Below are positions 24,553-33,918 of a stretch of DNA of 37,830 nt, piece after piece. Each line of letters starts with the position of its first letter. Position 1 is the stretch's first letter. This stretch comes from Lachnospiraceae bacterium. Its GTDB lineage: Bacteria; Bacillota; Clostridia; Lachnospirales; Lachnospiraceae. Where the stretch lies: the NCBI GenBank assembly GCA_024695205.1, contig JAILIQ010000294.1, forward strand, positions 1-37,830. The letters run 5' to 3'. The notes beneath the pieces are model-generated. The model saw nothing but the letters and a program-made list of their open reading frames with translations. It was not told the DNA's origin and did no database searches. The translations under genes and the position numbers were made by a program.

Positions 24553-27081
24553 TTATTCCGTCATAAGCTCATTTACCGAGATCTTCCGTATCCTGCCCGC
24601 GCCCAGATACGTAACGATATAGCAGAATGCCATAAGTACGATATCCGTTACGATGATGACCGGTATGTTCGTTCCGGCTATGATTCCCACAATGGCCAGC
24701 CAGAATATCTTATTGACCCATACCGCGCCGAAAGACGCGATGATGAGCGAGATCAGGATGACCGGCATTAATTTAAGAGCCATCTGTGTCATAAGATCCT
24801 TCGAGGAATACCCGAGTCCCTTCATGATGCCCAAACTGTGCCGCTGCCTTCTTACGCCTGACGCGGCTATGATGGAAAGGATGACCGCTACGATGCCGGA
24901 AATGAGGATAGCCGCGACCACTGTGTATTTCCGGAAGGTATCAGAGATCGGGGCTAACTGCGTCTTGACCATTCCCTCCCAGGTGGATATTTCCTTTATG
25001 ACAAAGGGCCTGCTGTTTCCCGTGATCAGCTGATCGCCTATCCGGATCGCGTAATCGACGCTCGTTACACCGTATCTTGAGAGCATGACCGCTATCTTTT
25101 CGCCCGCAGCTGCCCTTATCCTGTCCTCAAGACTTCCGGAAGGATCATTTTCAGCCATTGCATCCTTGGCACTTATCCCGTATATACCGTTAAGCTTTTC
25201 TTCAAAAGCGTCATAGCTGAACCCGTCGTTAAGATAAACATTGATCCTCGTGGGACGGGCATTCAGATCGATCCTACGGTATCCGTCCGATGTAAGGTAA
25301 AGACAGGAACCGCTGTTCATCATGGAGCTGACGATACCGGTGATCACATAGCTTTTTTCAAGGCCGGCCTTTTCAAGCACGATATTGTCGCCGAGCTCCA
25401 GATTGTCAATGTTCGCTCTGCGGTAAGTGATCATGACCTCATTGTCGTGTTCCGGATATCTTCCGAATGCGGGGAATATGTTTTCCGAATCCCTGTAATC
25501 GTCATAAATCTGCATAGTGGCGGACAGGTCGGATCCCTTAACGCTTATGATGTTAAGGTTATAGGAGATAAGGGCCTTTCTGACCTCCGGCATTGCCATA
25601 AGTTCGTCACGTATCTTTTCCTGATCGACACCGTCCATAAGATCGATCATCATCACATCATCCGTTCCCATCACAGATTCCAGGCCCTTCGTACCGTCTT
25701 TGAAAAAATCATATGAAACAACAGAAAACAGGATCGTTATGCCTGCCGTGATCATACACACGGCAACGCCTATGCAGGATCGTAAGTCGGATGCAAGGCT
25801 TTTCATCGCAAGCCTTACATTGATGTTTTCCTTAGCTCTCTCAAGCGGGAATACGTTCCTCTTAAAACTGTGCGTTTTCATTCCTTTCCTGAAAGCCGTA
25901 ACAGGCGGATACTTCTTGACTGTACGCGCTTTAAGAAGGGCAAAGGGGATAACGATCATAAAGACAGCAAGGGATGCGGCGAGCATTTTCAGAACTTCGC
26001 TATTACCGCTTACCGTGCGGCCAAGGATCGATTCGTTGAAAGCATTCATGCCGGGCGTTATAAGGTACGCCGCAAGGGCTCCGAAAATGCATCCAAGGCC
26101 GGCGGAGACCACATATTCATATAGATAGGCAAGGCTTATCTCATACGCACGGTAACCCAGGGCTTCCAGCACGCCGATCTGCTGCATCTGGTCCTCTATA
26201 TCATTGCTGATCTTGTGCCTTATCATGAACAGGGCCGATATCATGGTGATAAGGGATAAAAAGGCGGTCATCATAAGGAATATATCAGAAAACAGGGTCT
26301 CGTTGGCCTTCTCGTTTTTGTATGAAATATCCTGCGACGCGCCGGACAGATTTTCGGAAGATGCCTCGCTGCATTTATCAAGAAATTCATAATAGTCAAA
26401 ATCATCCGACGCGTCGAAGCATAACCCCGTACACGTATAACTTATTGCGGATTCCGATTCAAAGAGCATGGAAAACAGTTCATAATCCTCATCCGGCAAT
26501 ATACACTTGAAACCGTAGCCGTCACTTGATTCAAGGCCTGTTTCATAGAATCCTGCTATCGTGAAGGGGTAATCTCTGCCGCCTTTTACGATCGTGAAGG
26601 TTTCACCGGCTTTATGTCCTTTTGAGATACTGAAATTGACGGGAAGCCATATGGGATGACTTATTTTTTTAAGTTCGTCGTCGGATAGAGCTTCCGTCTT
26701 GATAAAACGCTCTATCTTACGCTCCGTTCTTTCGGTGGCAAAGAGAAAGTTATAGGAGACCACTTCTCCCTGCTCGTCGCGGACATCAGTCGCTCCCGCA
26801 AATATAAAGGGGTTAACCGAAAGTCTTTCCGGTTTATGATCCCTTTCGAGGATATTCCTGAATTCGTCGTGGTAAACGGATTTTTTAAAGAGCACGATCC
26901 GGTTGACGCTGCCCGACGCGGCAAAGCTCTCATCAAAGGCTTTCTTGATCTTGGAGCCGTTTGCCAAAAAGACGGAAAGCATGAATACCGTGACCATGGT
27001 AAGGAATACGATGGCAGCGGCTTCCCTTTTGTTTTTCCTGAGATTAAAAAGCGATAGCCTTAATATCTTCATCCCTACCAC
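24553..27081 (-). CDS. ABC transporter permease, FtsX-like (MacB/FtsX repeats)
   Basis: Two FtsX-like TM blocks: 'LMMTAFLSLITMISALFMIRHKISNDIEDQMQQIGVLEALGY' and 'ISGIVAVILSIIAASGVRRQRHSLGIMKGLGYSSKDL'. Confidence 0.93.
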   Translation of the reverse strand: MVGMKILRLSLFNLRKNKREAAAIVFLTMVTVFMLSVFLANGSKIKKAFDESFAASGSVNRIVLFKKSVYHDEFRNILERDHKPERLSVNPFIFAGATDVRDEQGEVVSYNFLFATERTERKIERFIKTEALSDDELKKISHPIWLPVNFSISKGHKAGETFTIVKGGRDYPFTIAGFYETGLESSDGYGFKCILPDEDYELFSMLFESESAISYTCTGLCFDASDDFDYYEFLDKCSEASSENLSGASQDISYKNEKANETLFSDIFLMMTAFLSLITMISALFMIRHKISNDIEDQMQQIGVLEALGYRAYEISLAYLYEYVVSAGLGCIFGALAAYLITPGMNAFNESILGRTVSGNSEVLKMLAASLAVFMIVIPFALLKARTVKKYPPVTAFRKGMKTHSFKRNVFPLERAKENINVRLAMKSLASDLRSCIGVAVCMITAGITILFSVVSYDFFKDGTKGLESVMGTDDVMMIDLMDGVDQEKIRDELMAMPEVRKALISYNLNIISVKGSDLSATMQIYDDYRDSENIFPAFGRYPEHDNEVMITYRRANIDNLELGDNIVLEKAGLEKSYVITGIVSSMMNSGSCLYLTSDGYRRIDLNARPTRINVYLNDGFSYDAFEEKLNGIYGISAKDAMAENDPSGSLEDRIRAAAGEKIAVMLSRYGVTSVDYAIRIGDQLITGNSRPFVIKEISTWEGMVKTQLAPISDTFRKYTVVAAILISGIVAVILSIIAASGVRRQRHSLGIMKGLGYSSKDLMTQMALKLMPVILISLIIASFGAVWVNKIFWLAIVGIIAGTNIPVIIVTDIVLMAFCYIVTYLGAGRIRKISVNELMTE

Positions 27082-27836
27082 CCCATCTCTTCCAGGAATG
27101 CGGTCAGTCCGTTGCGGCGTTCCTTTAAGTCATCATCGCCGTAAGGGGGCATCCTGTAATCGCCGACTATACCGCCGTCCCGAAGATAGAGGACCCTGGT
27201 GCCGCGAATGGCGGTCTTAAGATCGTGCGTTACCATGACGATGCTCTGACCGTTTTTATGGATATCGGTGAAGATATCAAGGACCTCGGCACTTGATGAA
27301 GAATTAAGCTGTCCGGTAGGCTCATCCGCAAACAGTATGCCGGGATCGTTGATCACAGCCCTTACAATGCCCACCCGCTGGGCTTCACCGCCCGATAACT
27401 GGTTCGGATACTTCTTAAGGTCCTCATCGTGAAGGCCCGTCTTTTTCAGAAGCTCTTTTGCCTTATTGACAAGCTCGGGGGAATTCTTTCTGACGATCAG
27501 CGCTCCGGTTAATACATTATCAAGAACTGTCTGACTCTCAAGGAGATACACGCTCTGGAAGACGAAGCCGCAGTTGCCGCGGCGGAATATGGCGAGTTCA
27601 TCGTTTGAGCAGTCCTGGATCGGGGTATCCGCAAAGAAGACCTTGCCCATGCTGGGCTTGTCCATACCGGATAACGCATACAGAAGTGTTGATTTTCCCG
27701 ATCCCGAAGATCCCATGATGACGGTAAAGTCACCTTCATATATCTCAAGATCGAGATTTTTGATAACGTGCTGCATCGTGCCGCCGTTTGAAAATGATTT
27801 ACTCAGTTTTTCGGTCCTTAAAATTACAGAAGCCAT
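27075..27836 (-). CDS. ABC transporter ATP-binding protein
   Basis: 'MGSSGSGKSTLLYALSGMD', 'QLSGGEAQRVGIVRAVINDPGILFADEPTGQL'. Confidence 0.96.
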   Translation of the reverse strand: MASVILRTEKLSKSFSNGGTMQHVIKNLDLEIYEGDFTVIMGSSGSGKSTLLYALSGMDKPSMGKVFFADTPIQDCSNDELAIFRRGNCGFVFQSVYLLESQTVLDNVLTGALIVRKNSPELVNKAKELLKKTGLHDEDLKKYPNQLSGGEAQRVGIVRAVINDPGILFADEPTGQLNSSSSAEVLDIFTDIHKNGQSIVMVTHDLKTAIRGTRVLYLRDGGIVGDYRMPPYGDDDLKERRNGLTAFLEEMGW

Positions 27837-27922
27837 ATATCAATACATCCTTTCATCCATGAGTCATGACAGCTCTCTCATGTTACGGTTGTATTATATA
27901 TGGCCCTTAAAAAACCTTCTTT

Positions 27923-27955
27923 ATCAGAGTTTTATTAAATTCTTATCAAATTCTT
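27923..27955 (-). promoter_or_regulatory. Three 11-bp direct repeats, candidate OmpR-type response-regulator box upstream of the ABC operon
   Basis: ATCAGAGTTTT|ATTAAATTCTT|ATCAAATTCTT; TATAAT (minus) at 27893-27898. Confidence 0.65.
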
Positions 27956-27969
27956 AACTGATCAGCTTC

Positions 27970-27991
27970 GACTCACGTCCCTAATGACTCA
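27970..27991. repeat. REP-like repeat, copy 10 (short) over the stop codon of the histidine kinase gene
   Basis: gactcacgtccctaatgactca. Confidence 0.5.
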
Positions 27992-29294
27992 GGGGGATCA
28001 TAAGGGTGATCAGGAGTCCTTCGCCCGCGTTTTCAGCCAGAAGCTCACCGTCCATCTTTTCCATAAGCATCTTCGCGATATACAGTCCGAGGCCGCTGCC
28101 TTCTTCCCTGCTCCCGGCCCAGTCCCTGCCGCGGTAGAACTTGTTTGTGATAAGTGACAGCTCATCCTCGGGAACGCCGGGCCCGTGATCCCGTATCTTC
28201 ATCTCAAGATAATCATCTACAGGCCTGTAAGAAACCTCAATCCCGGTACCTGCGTATTTATAGGAATTAGATATGATGTTGCCGATGACCTGGCTTAATC
28301 GTCTGGCATCAATGTGTATGAGTATCTTTGGAATCTCCTCTGAAGTCACAAGCTCTCTGTCATCATATTTTTTGATGATATCATGAAGTAAAAGCGAGCT
28401 CTCGTCGATGCAGTTTACCTTAAGCTCATCAAGCTCTTCCATGGTCGATGAGAAGAGGTCGCTTACAAGCTTATCGATCTGGTCGGCTTTCCTGTAGATA
28501 TTGTCGATCTTCTCCGAAAGATCCGAAGGGTTTACAGGTGTATCGCCGCCCGCATTAAGTTTTGCCTTTAACAGTTCGCTGGTTACCTTGATCCCGGTAA
28601 CGGGAGTCTTTAAATCATGGCTTAAGGACGCGATAAGCTCGCGCTCCCGCCGCTGAAGCTCTATTTCCCTCTTTTTTGACGCCGTAAGCTCTTCGCGCAT
28701 GATATCGAAGCTTTCGGTAAATGCGCCGAACATATTCCCCTTATCCATGGCAAGCGGAGTATCAAGCCTTCCCCCCGCGATATCCGAGGCGAAATCCTTC
28801 ATATTATCGAAGGGGATGATGATGTTTTTTTCAATGTATTTTCCAAACAGGACGGCCGAAACGATCAGAAGGATCCCGAAGAGAGTCAGACCTGTGATAA
28901 GCTTAAGCCTTGTATGATATAATCTGCTGCGGCTGTCATCCCTTAATATCACATACCCCGAAACCTTGCCGTTTACGGTCACATATGAATACGCCAGGCC
29001 GTTTTTGATGGCATAAGCGATCGATATGTCCTTACCGTCCGTGGGGAAAGACGCATACAAAAGATTATCCGCCGTATCCAGTATGGCAAAATCAACCCCG
29101 TAATCCCCGGCCGAGAGTTCGTTAAGGTCATGAAACGAAGCCCCGGCATCTTTTGTGATATCATTCAGTTTTATGATATCGGTATCCCGTCCCGGTATCC
29201 GGGTACTTACGCCTCCCGTAAAGACCGTAAAGGCAAGTAATGCGAGGAAATACAGGATACCGAGGGATATCACGGTCTTATAGTATTTCTTCAT
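27981..29294 (-). CDS. Sensor histidine kinase (start at MKKYYKTVIS, ATGA overlap with the response regulator)
   Basis: 'ELIASLSHDLKTPVTGIKVTSELL' H-box, 'IRDHGPGVPEDEL', 'GSGLGLYIAKMLM'. Confidence 0.95.
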   Translation of the reverse strand: MKKYYKTVISLGILYFLALLAFTVFTGGVSTRIPGRDTDIIKLNDITKDAGASFHDLNELSAGDYGVDFAILDTADNLLYASFPTDGKDISIAYAIKNGLAYSYVTVNGKVSGYVILRDDSRSRLYHTRLKLITGLTLFGILLIVSAVLFGKYIEKNIIIPFDNMKDFASDIAGGRLDTPLAMDKGNMFGAFTESFDIMREELTASKKREIELQRRERELIASLSHDLKTPVTGIKVTSELLKAKLNAGGDTPVNPSDLSEKIDNIYRKADQIDKLVSDLFSSTMEELDELKVNCIDESSLLLHDIIKKYDDRELVTSEEIPKILIHIDARRLSQVIGNIISNSYKYAGTGIEVSYRPVDDYLEMKIRDHGPGVPEDELSLITNKFYRGRDWAGSREEGSGLGLYIAKMLMEKMDGELLAENAGEGLLITLMIPLSH

Positions 29295-30055
29295 ACCTCT
29301 CCGTATCTCTCCATCATGTACCCGACACCCCATACGGTCTTGATCAGCTGCGGATCCTTAGGGTCAGCTTCCGTCTTTTCCCTTAAGTGCCTTATGTGCA
29401 CGGCAAGCGTTCCTTCTCCGATGAATTCATCGTCCCATACATTCCTTAAGAGTTCATCCTTGGTAACTACCCTTCCCGCATGATCGGCAAGGTATTTCAG
29501 CAGCTTATATTCCATTGCCTTAAGGCTTATCTGTTCACCGTCTTTAAAAAGCTTACGGGTATCCGTATTTAACCTCACCGTGCCGGTAAGCATGAGGATC
29601 ACTCCCGAAGGGTCCTTAAGGCCGGAGCCTGCGTTCCCGGCGGCCGTGTCCGGACCGGCAGCCGCCATGACAGCTGCTTCTCTTGCCTTTTCATACCTGT
29701 CAAGTACTGCCTTCACCTTGGCAAGCAGGATGCTTAAAGTAAAAGGCTTTTTTATATAATCATCCCCGCCTATGTTAAGTGCGATCAGCACATCGTCATC
29801 GCTTGTCCTCGCGCTGATGAAAAGGATGGGCATATCGTATTTTTCCCGGACCTTACGGCATAAGTCAAACCCGGATCTATCCCCCAGATTAATATCAAGA
29901 AGGAGAAGAGATACCGGATGGGTTTCAAGAAAGCGCTCGGCTTCATCAAAGCCCGTTACGTACTCGGTCTTAACGTCAAACATATTGAAGTATTCCGCTG
30001 TGGAGGCAGCTATAACTTCATCGTCATCGATCATAAGTACTTTTATCTGTTCCAT
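29291..30055 (-). CDS. OmpR-family response regulator
   Basis: Receiver 'VLMIDDDEVI...LLLLDINLGDRSG...KKPF' and winged helix 'LSLKAMEYKLLKYLADHAGRVVTKDELLRNVW'-type pattern. Confidence 0.95.
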   Translation of the reverse strand: MEQIKVLMIDDDEVIAASTAEYFNMFDVKTEYVTGFDEAERFLETHPVSLLLLDINLGDRSGFDLCRKVREKYDMPILFISARTSDDDVLIALNIGGDDYIKKPFTLSILLAKVKAVLDRYEKAREAAVMAAAGPDTAAGNAGSGLKDPSGVILMLTGTVRLNTDTRKLFKDGEQISLKAMEYKLLKYLADHAGRVVTKDELLRNVWDDEFIGEGTLAVHIRHLREKTEADPKDPQLIKTVWGVGYMMERYGEV

Positions 30056-30088
30056 ACCGTGGCCTTTCAGATTCTTTAAATCACTTTG

Positions 30089-30104
30089 CTTCCGGTACCG
30101 GAAG
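30089..30104. promoter_or_regulatory. 16-bp perfect palindrome upstream of the response regulator gene
   Basis: CTTCCGGTACCGGAAG. Confidence 0.5.
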
Positions 30105-30185
30105 GCGCGTCAAGCTCATCGAAATCCGGCAGGATTCAATCTGACATCAACGCTTTTGAGGTTTCGATCACATCTTTTAATGGTC

Positions 30186-30614
30186 TTACTTGCAGTTCAT
30201 GAATGCAAGTCCGATCAAACAGATCACAATTCCAACCACTTTGTTCCATGTAAATGCTTCCTGGTAAAGAAAGTGCCCAATAACAAGAAGCATCGCGGAG
30301 AGCACTGCACTTTGTACAATAAAACCGGTACTCACCTGCCACCCTGCCTTATACGCATAAATCCAGCCCGTTTCCAATCCGACGATCACTATACCCAGTA
30401 CAAACGGCGCCCAGTTCAGTTTACTGTATTCTTTTATCAGATTTCCGTTCTTTCCGAGTGTAAAATACAGGATCGCGCTTGCTGCCGCTCCTACGAGATA
30501 TGTTACCGTCAGCGATGCAAACGGGTTGATCTCTTTTGGAACAGATTTCGCACAGATCTGATAGACAACATTTGAAAGGATCACCAGAGCGATCGGCCAT
30601 ACATAGTTGAACAT
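30186..30614 (-). CDS. EamA/SMR-like small membrane transporter
   Basis: Four hydrophobic helices, 'NPFASLTVTYLVGAAASAILYF', 'EAFTWNKVVGIVICLIGLAFMN'. Confidence 0.8.
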   Translation of the reverse strand: MFNYVWPIALVILSNVVYQICAKSVPKEINPFASLTVTYLVGAAASAILYFTLGKNGNLIKEYSKLNWAPFVLGIVIVGLETGWIYAYKAGWQVSTGFIVQSAVLSAMLLVIGHFLYQEAFTWNKVVGIVICLIGLAFMNCK

Positions 30615-30676
30615 ATCTCTGTACCTTCTTATTTCTTTTCTCTTTGCTGCAATAAAAACGGTATTTCAAGCGTATC

Positions 30677-31168
30677 CTATCCCTTTTTCCAATGGTAGGC
30701 GATCCGCGTGGATCCGTCTTTCACATATATGATCCCGCACTTTACAAATCCGTTCCTTTCGATCTGCCGCTGCATAGTCAGATTATCATGGTGCGTGTCG
30801 ATCCTGACGTTATCACACAGATCCTTGCAATAATCAGCAGCGCAGTTAAAAATGCCGTGCGCCTTACCTGCGCTGGCGATCCGGTGGATCGTGATATACG
30901 GCTCATCATTCAGCCAGGAGCCGCCTTCGATAACGCGGTAAGTCGGCTCATCACCCGTACACAGCGCAAATACGCCCTGAATCCCTTCAGGATCAGCTAT
31001 CAGATGGCAGATCCCGGCCTCGATGTCCTTTCGGACCATCTCCTCCTGCGGATACAGATGCCCCCACTGATCCGGGTTGCCGGATCCGATCATATAATCC
31101 TGCGCTTTATGGTATATCTGCATGATAAAGTTTAAATCTTCCTGTACTGCCTTTCGCACCTGCAGCAT
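30677..31168 (-). CDS. GNAT family N-acetyltransferase
   Basis: 'VRKAVQEDLNFIMQIYHKAQDYM', 'ITIHRIASAGKAHGIFNCAADYCKDLCDNVRIDTHHDNLTMQRQIERNGFVKCGIIYV'. Confidence 0.92.
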   Translation of the reverse strand: MLQVRKAVQEDLNFIMQIYHKAQDYMIGSGNPDQWGHLYPQEEMVRKDIEAGICHLIADPEGIQGVFALCTGDEPTYRVIEGGSWLNDEPYITIHRIASAGKAHGIFNCAADYCKDLCDNVRIDTHHDNLTMQRQIERNGFVKCGIIYVKDGSTRIAYHWKKG

Positions 31169-31173
31169 ATCGC

Positions 31174-31365
31174 TCACACCTCCCTGGCCATCTTCTTTTT
31201 GCCGGCGATCTCCGCAACCTGGACATATGTGGCCACATGACCATAAGGAATCTATTTCACTGCTTCATATATCCTCTTTGAAGGACAATCGCTTATCAGA
31301 TCATAGCTCTCGGCTATCATGAGCCTGATGTCCTTATCAGGAACGTTGTCATCATCCGATGCCTC
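31174..31365 (-). pseudogene. Degraded YjbR/MmcQ C-terminus plus MGMT/ATL-like DNA-binding domain fragment
   Basis: One frame reads DDNVPDKDIRLMIAESYDLISDCPSKRIYEAVK*IPYGHVATYVQVAEIAGKKKMAREV*; in-frame TAG where Lys is expected. Confidence 0.6.
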
Positions 31366-31374
31366 CCTTTCCCA

Positions 31375-32301
31375 TCATTCGTAATCAAAAAGCCCGTCGT
31401 TCTTTTCTTCCAGTGCCTTTATCATGTGATAGGTAAATTCATTATATGGCGTAGGGATTCCAAGCTCTTTTCCCATGCGGACGATCGCTCCTGAAAACAT
31501 TTCGACTTCCGTATGTCTTTTTGCGTCTAAATCCTGGAGTGTTGAATATCTCGCTTTCTTATAAACCTTTGATCCCTTTGAAGAAGAAGGATCTGCCGCA
31601 GAGAGGTTAATTCCCTTTGCTTCTGCGATTGCTTCCAGTTCCCTGATCAGGCCATCTCTGAGCGCGGCGACATTTTTGCTGTCACTATATGCCCCGACCC
31701 CCACGCCGAGCATTGCCTGCGGCTGATTGTTTCCGACATTTAACCTGAACTTGCTCCAGATCTCAGATAATATTACATCTGTTTCCCTGTAATGGATCCC
31801 CGTTCCTTCAAAAAGCCCGGCTAATGCCTGTGTTCTTTCCGTGGTTTTACCGTCCTTTTCTCCGAAAATGATCCCTATCGTCGTTTCCGGGTCAAAATAT
31901 ACTCTGTTTTCTCTTCTTTCTGAAGCGACTTTAATAAGCGAAGGAACAATTTGTTTCCCGTCAATCTCGGAAGCTATCACATCCTCACTGTCGACGCCGT
32001 TTAAGAGGCTCATCACTATTGTATGTTCATCAACAATTTCTTTTATATCTGATACAGTCGATCTCAGAGCATTATATTTCACTGCTACTATAACAAGATC
32101 CGCCCCGTGCGCTTCAGCCGGAGTCTTTACAACAGGCCTGTACAGTATGTCATTAATGTAAAACCCGTTTCTTTCAAACCGTTCCTTGCGTTCACCCGAT
32201 GCGACCACAGAAAGCTCCACATTTTCCTTTTGTGAAAGCCCCCACAAAATATAGCATCCGACTGCTCCCGCTCCTATTATAACTACCTTTTTATATTCCA
32301 T
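31375..32301 (-). CDS. Ketopantoate reductase (PanE/ApbA) family protein
   Basis: 'VVIIGAGAVGCYILWGL', 'DLVIVAVKYNALRSTV', 'VMSLLNGVDSEDVI', 'LSEIWSKFRLNVGNNQPQAM'. Confidence 0.9.
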   Translation of the reverse strand: MEYKKVVIIGAGAVGCYILWGLSQKENVELSVVASGERKERFERNGFYINDILYRPVVKTPAEAHGADLVIVAVKYNALRSTVSDIKEIVDEHTIVMSLLNGVDSEDVIASEIDGKQIVPSLIKVASERRENRVYFDPETTIGIIFGEKDGKTTERTQALAGLFEGTGIHYRETDVILSEIWSKFRLNVGNNQPQAMLGVGVGAYSDSKNVAALRDGLIRELEAIAEAKGINLSAADPSSSKGSKVYKKARYSTLQDLDAKRHTEVEMFSGAIVRMGKELGIPTPYNEFTYHMIKALEEKNDGLFDYE

Positions 32302-32319
32302 ATTTCCTATCCTGTCTGA

Positions 32320-33480
32320 TCATTTATTTTGACGAGTTGCTTTTTCCATTTCCTCTGCACGCCTTCTGTGTCTCGTTTTGGCTTCCTTCACGATCCTTTC
32401 AACATCATTTCTTCTTTCATAAAGGGTACATCCGCCGGGATGATCCTCTAAGAGATACCCGCCGTCGCGCAATTTTCTGAACAGTCTTGAGTTCATGGCT
32501 TCCTTCAGGGAAGTATCCCTTACATTGATATCTGAATAAGGTGAGAACGGACACGGCTCAGCTCCCCCATGTGAGTTGATATGGAAAAAACCCCTGCCGG
32601 CTGCAACACATCCTCCCGAACTCTTCTCATCTCCCGGGAAAGAGATAAAAACCATCTCCGGATGATCTTCACGAAGCTGTGCTATCTTCTCTTTCAGATA
32701 TTCACGCTCCTCATCACCGGGAGCCAATTCCACGGAATCATCAGTTACAGGAACGAATTCGACAAAGATAACCGCTTTGCATTCTCTGTCAGACAATTCA
32801 CTTAAGAACCTCTCCGATGTGACTTCTCTGATGTTCTGCGTAGTAACGGTTACTGATGCACCGAAGATCAGACCTCTTTTCCTGAATTCATCCATTCCGT
32901 TTATCAACTGATCGTATACACCCTGTCCGCGTCTTTTATCAGTCAGTTCCCTGTCGCCTTCTATGCTCATAATCGGGATCAGATTTCGGCTCCTGTCGAA
33001 AAGCTCATAATACTTCTCACTCATGAATGTCCCGTTCGTAAAGATCGGAAAGAGTATATCCGTTCTTTTCGACGCCGCCTCTATCACATCATATCGAAGC
33101 ATCGGTTCACCGCCTGCCAAGAGGATGAAGCTCACTCCAAGATCGTTCGCTTCATCAAAGATTGCAGACCATTCTTCACCTGTCAGCTGCTTTACGGGTT
33201 CACTGTCAGTCGTTGCATGATTGCATCTCGAATAACATCCCGCACAGTGAAGGTTGCAGCGGCTGGTGATGCTGGCTATAAGAAACGGCGGAACATGTTC
33301 GCCTGCATCCTCTGCTTTCTTTCTTTTCTTTGAAGACGCCTTGCTGGCAAGGGCAAACCTCGCCATATATGCACTCTCTCTGGGATTCCTGAAAGTCGCT
33401 CTTACCGCATCGGAAACTACACGTTCCACGCCCCGCGTCATATATGATTGGATATCAAATGCTTTGTCCATGTATATCAT
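32320..33480 (-). CDS. Radical SAM protein
   Basis: 'ITSRCNLHCAGCYSR' CxxxCxxC, 'LLAGGEPML'; C-terminal Cys residues; ATGA overlap with the upstream MarR gene. Confidence 0.93.
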   Translation of the reverse strand: MIYMDKAFDIQSYMTRGVERVVSDAVRATFRNPRESAYMARFALASKASSKKRKKAEDAGEHVPPFLIASITSRCNLHCAGCYSRCNHATTDSEPVKQLTGEEWSAIFDEANDLGVSFILLAGGEPMLRYDVIEAASKRTDILFPIFTNGTFMSEKYYELFDRSRNLIPIMSIEGDRELTDKRRGQGVYDQLINGMDEFRKRGLIFGASVTVTTQNIREVTSERFLSELSDRECKAVIFVEFVPVTDDSVELAPGDEEREYLKEKIAQLREDHPEMVFISFPGDEKSSGGCVAAGRGFFHINSHGGAEPCPFSPYSDINVRDTSLKEAMNSRLFRKLRDGGYLLEDHPGGCTLYERRNDVERIVKEAKTRHRRRAEEMEKATRQNK

Positions 33481-33908
33481 CCCTCAAGGAACTTATACAG
33501 CAGTCTGTATAGTTCCTTTACGTCATTTTCGTTCAGGGGATATCCGTTCTTTGCGAGTTCAAGCGGTATATCCTTGCACTTCTCTTTTAGATCATTCCCT
33601 TTCTTTGTGATAGTCACTACCGTTACGCGCTCATCTTCCCTGGATCGTTCTCTCGTCACATACCCTTTTTTTTCAAGGGTCTTAAGAAGAGGGGTAAGTG
33701 TCCCGGCATCCAGATGAAGGATGTTCCCGAGCTGTCCCACATTTACACTCTCCTTCTCCCACAGCACCATGAAGACTATGTACTGTGTATATGTCAGTCC
33801 CAAGGGCTTCAGATACGGATTGTACGCCGTAACGATCTTCCTTCCGCATGCATACATCGGAAAGCATAACTGGTTTTCAAGTAATAGCTGCTTATATTCC
33901 TGCGCCAT
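33477..33908 (-). CDS. MarR family regulator, OhrR-like
   Basis: 'LLLENQLCFPMYACGRKIVTAYNPYLKPLGLTYTQYIVFMVLWE', 'LHLDAGTLTPLLKTLEKKGYVTRERSREDERVT'; N-terminal Cys in the OhrR position. Confidence 0.9.
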   Translation of the reverse strand: MAQEYKQLLLENQLCFPMYACGRKIVTAYNPYLKPLGLTYTQYIVFMVLWEKESVNVGQLGNILHLDAGTLTPLLKTLEKKGYVTRERSREDERVTVVTITKKGNDLKEKCKDIPLELAKNGYPLNENDVKELYRLLYKFLEG

Positions 33909-33918
33909 GACCTGCTCC

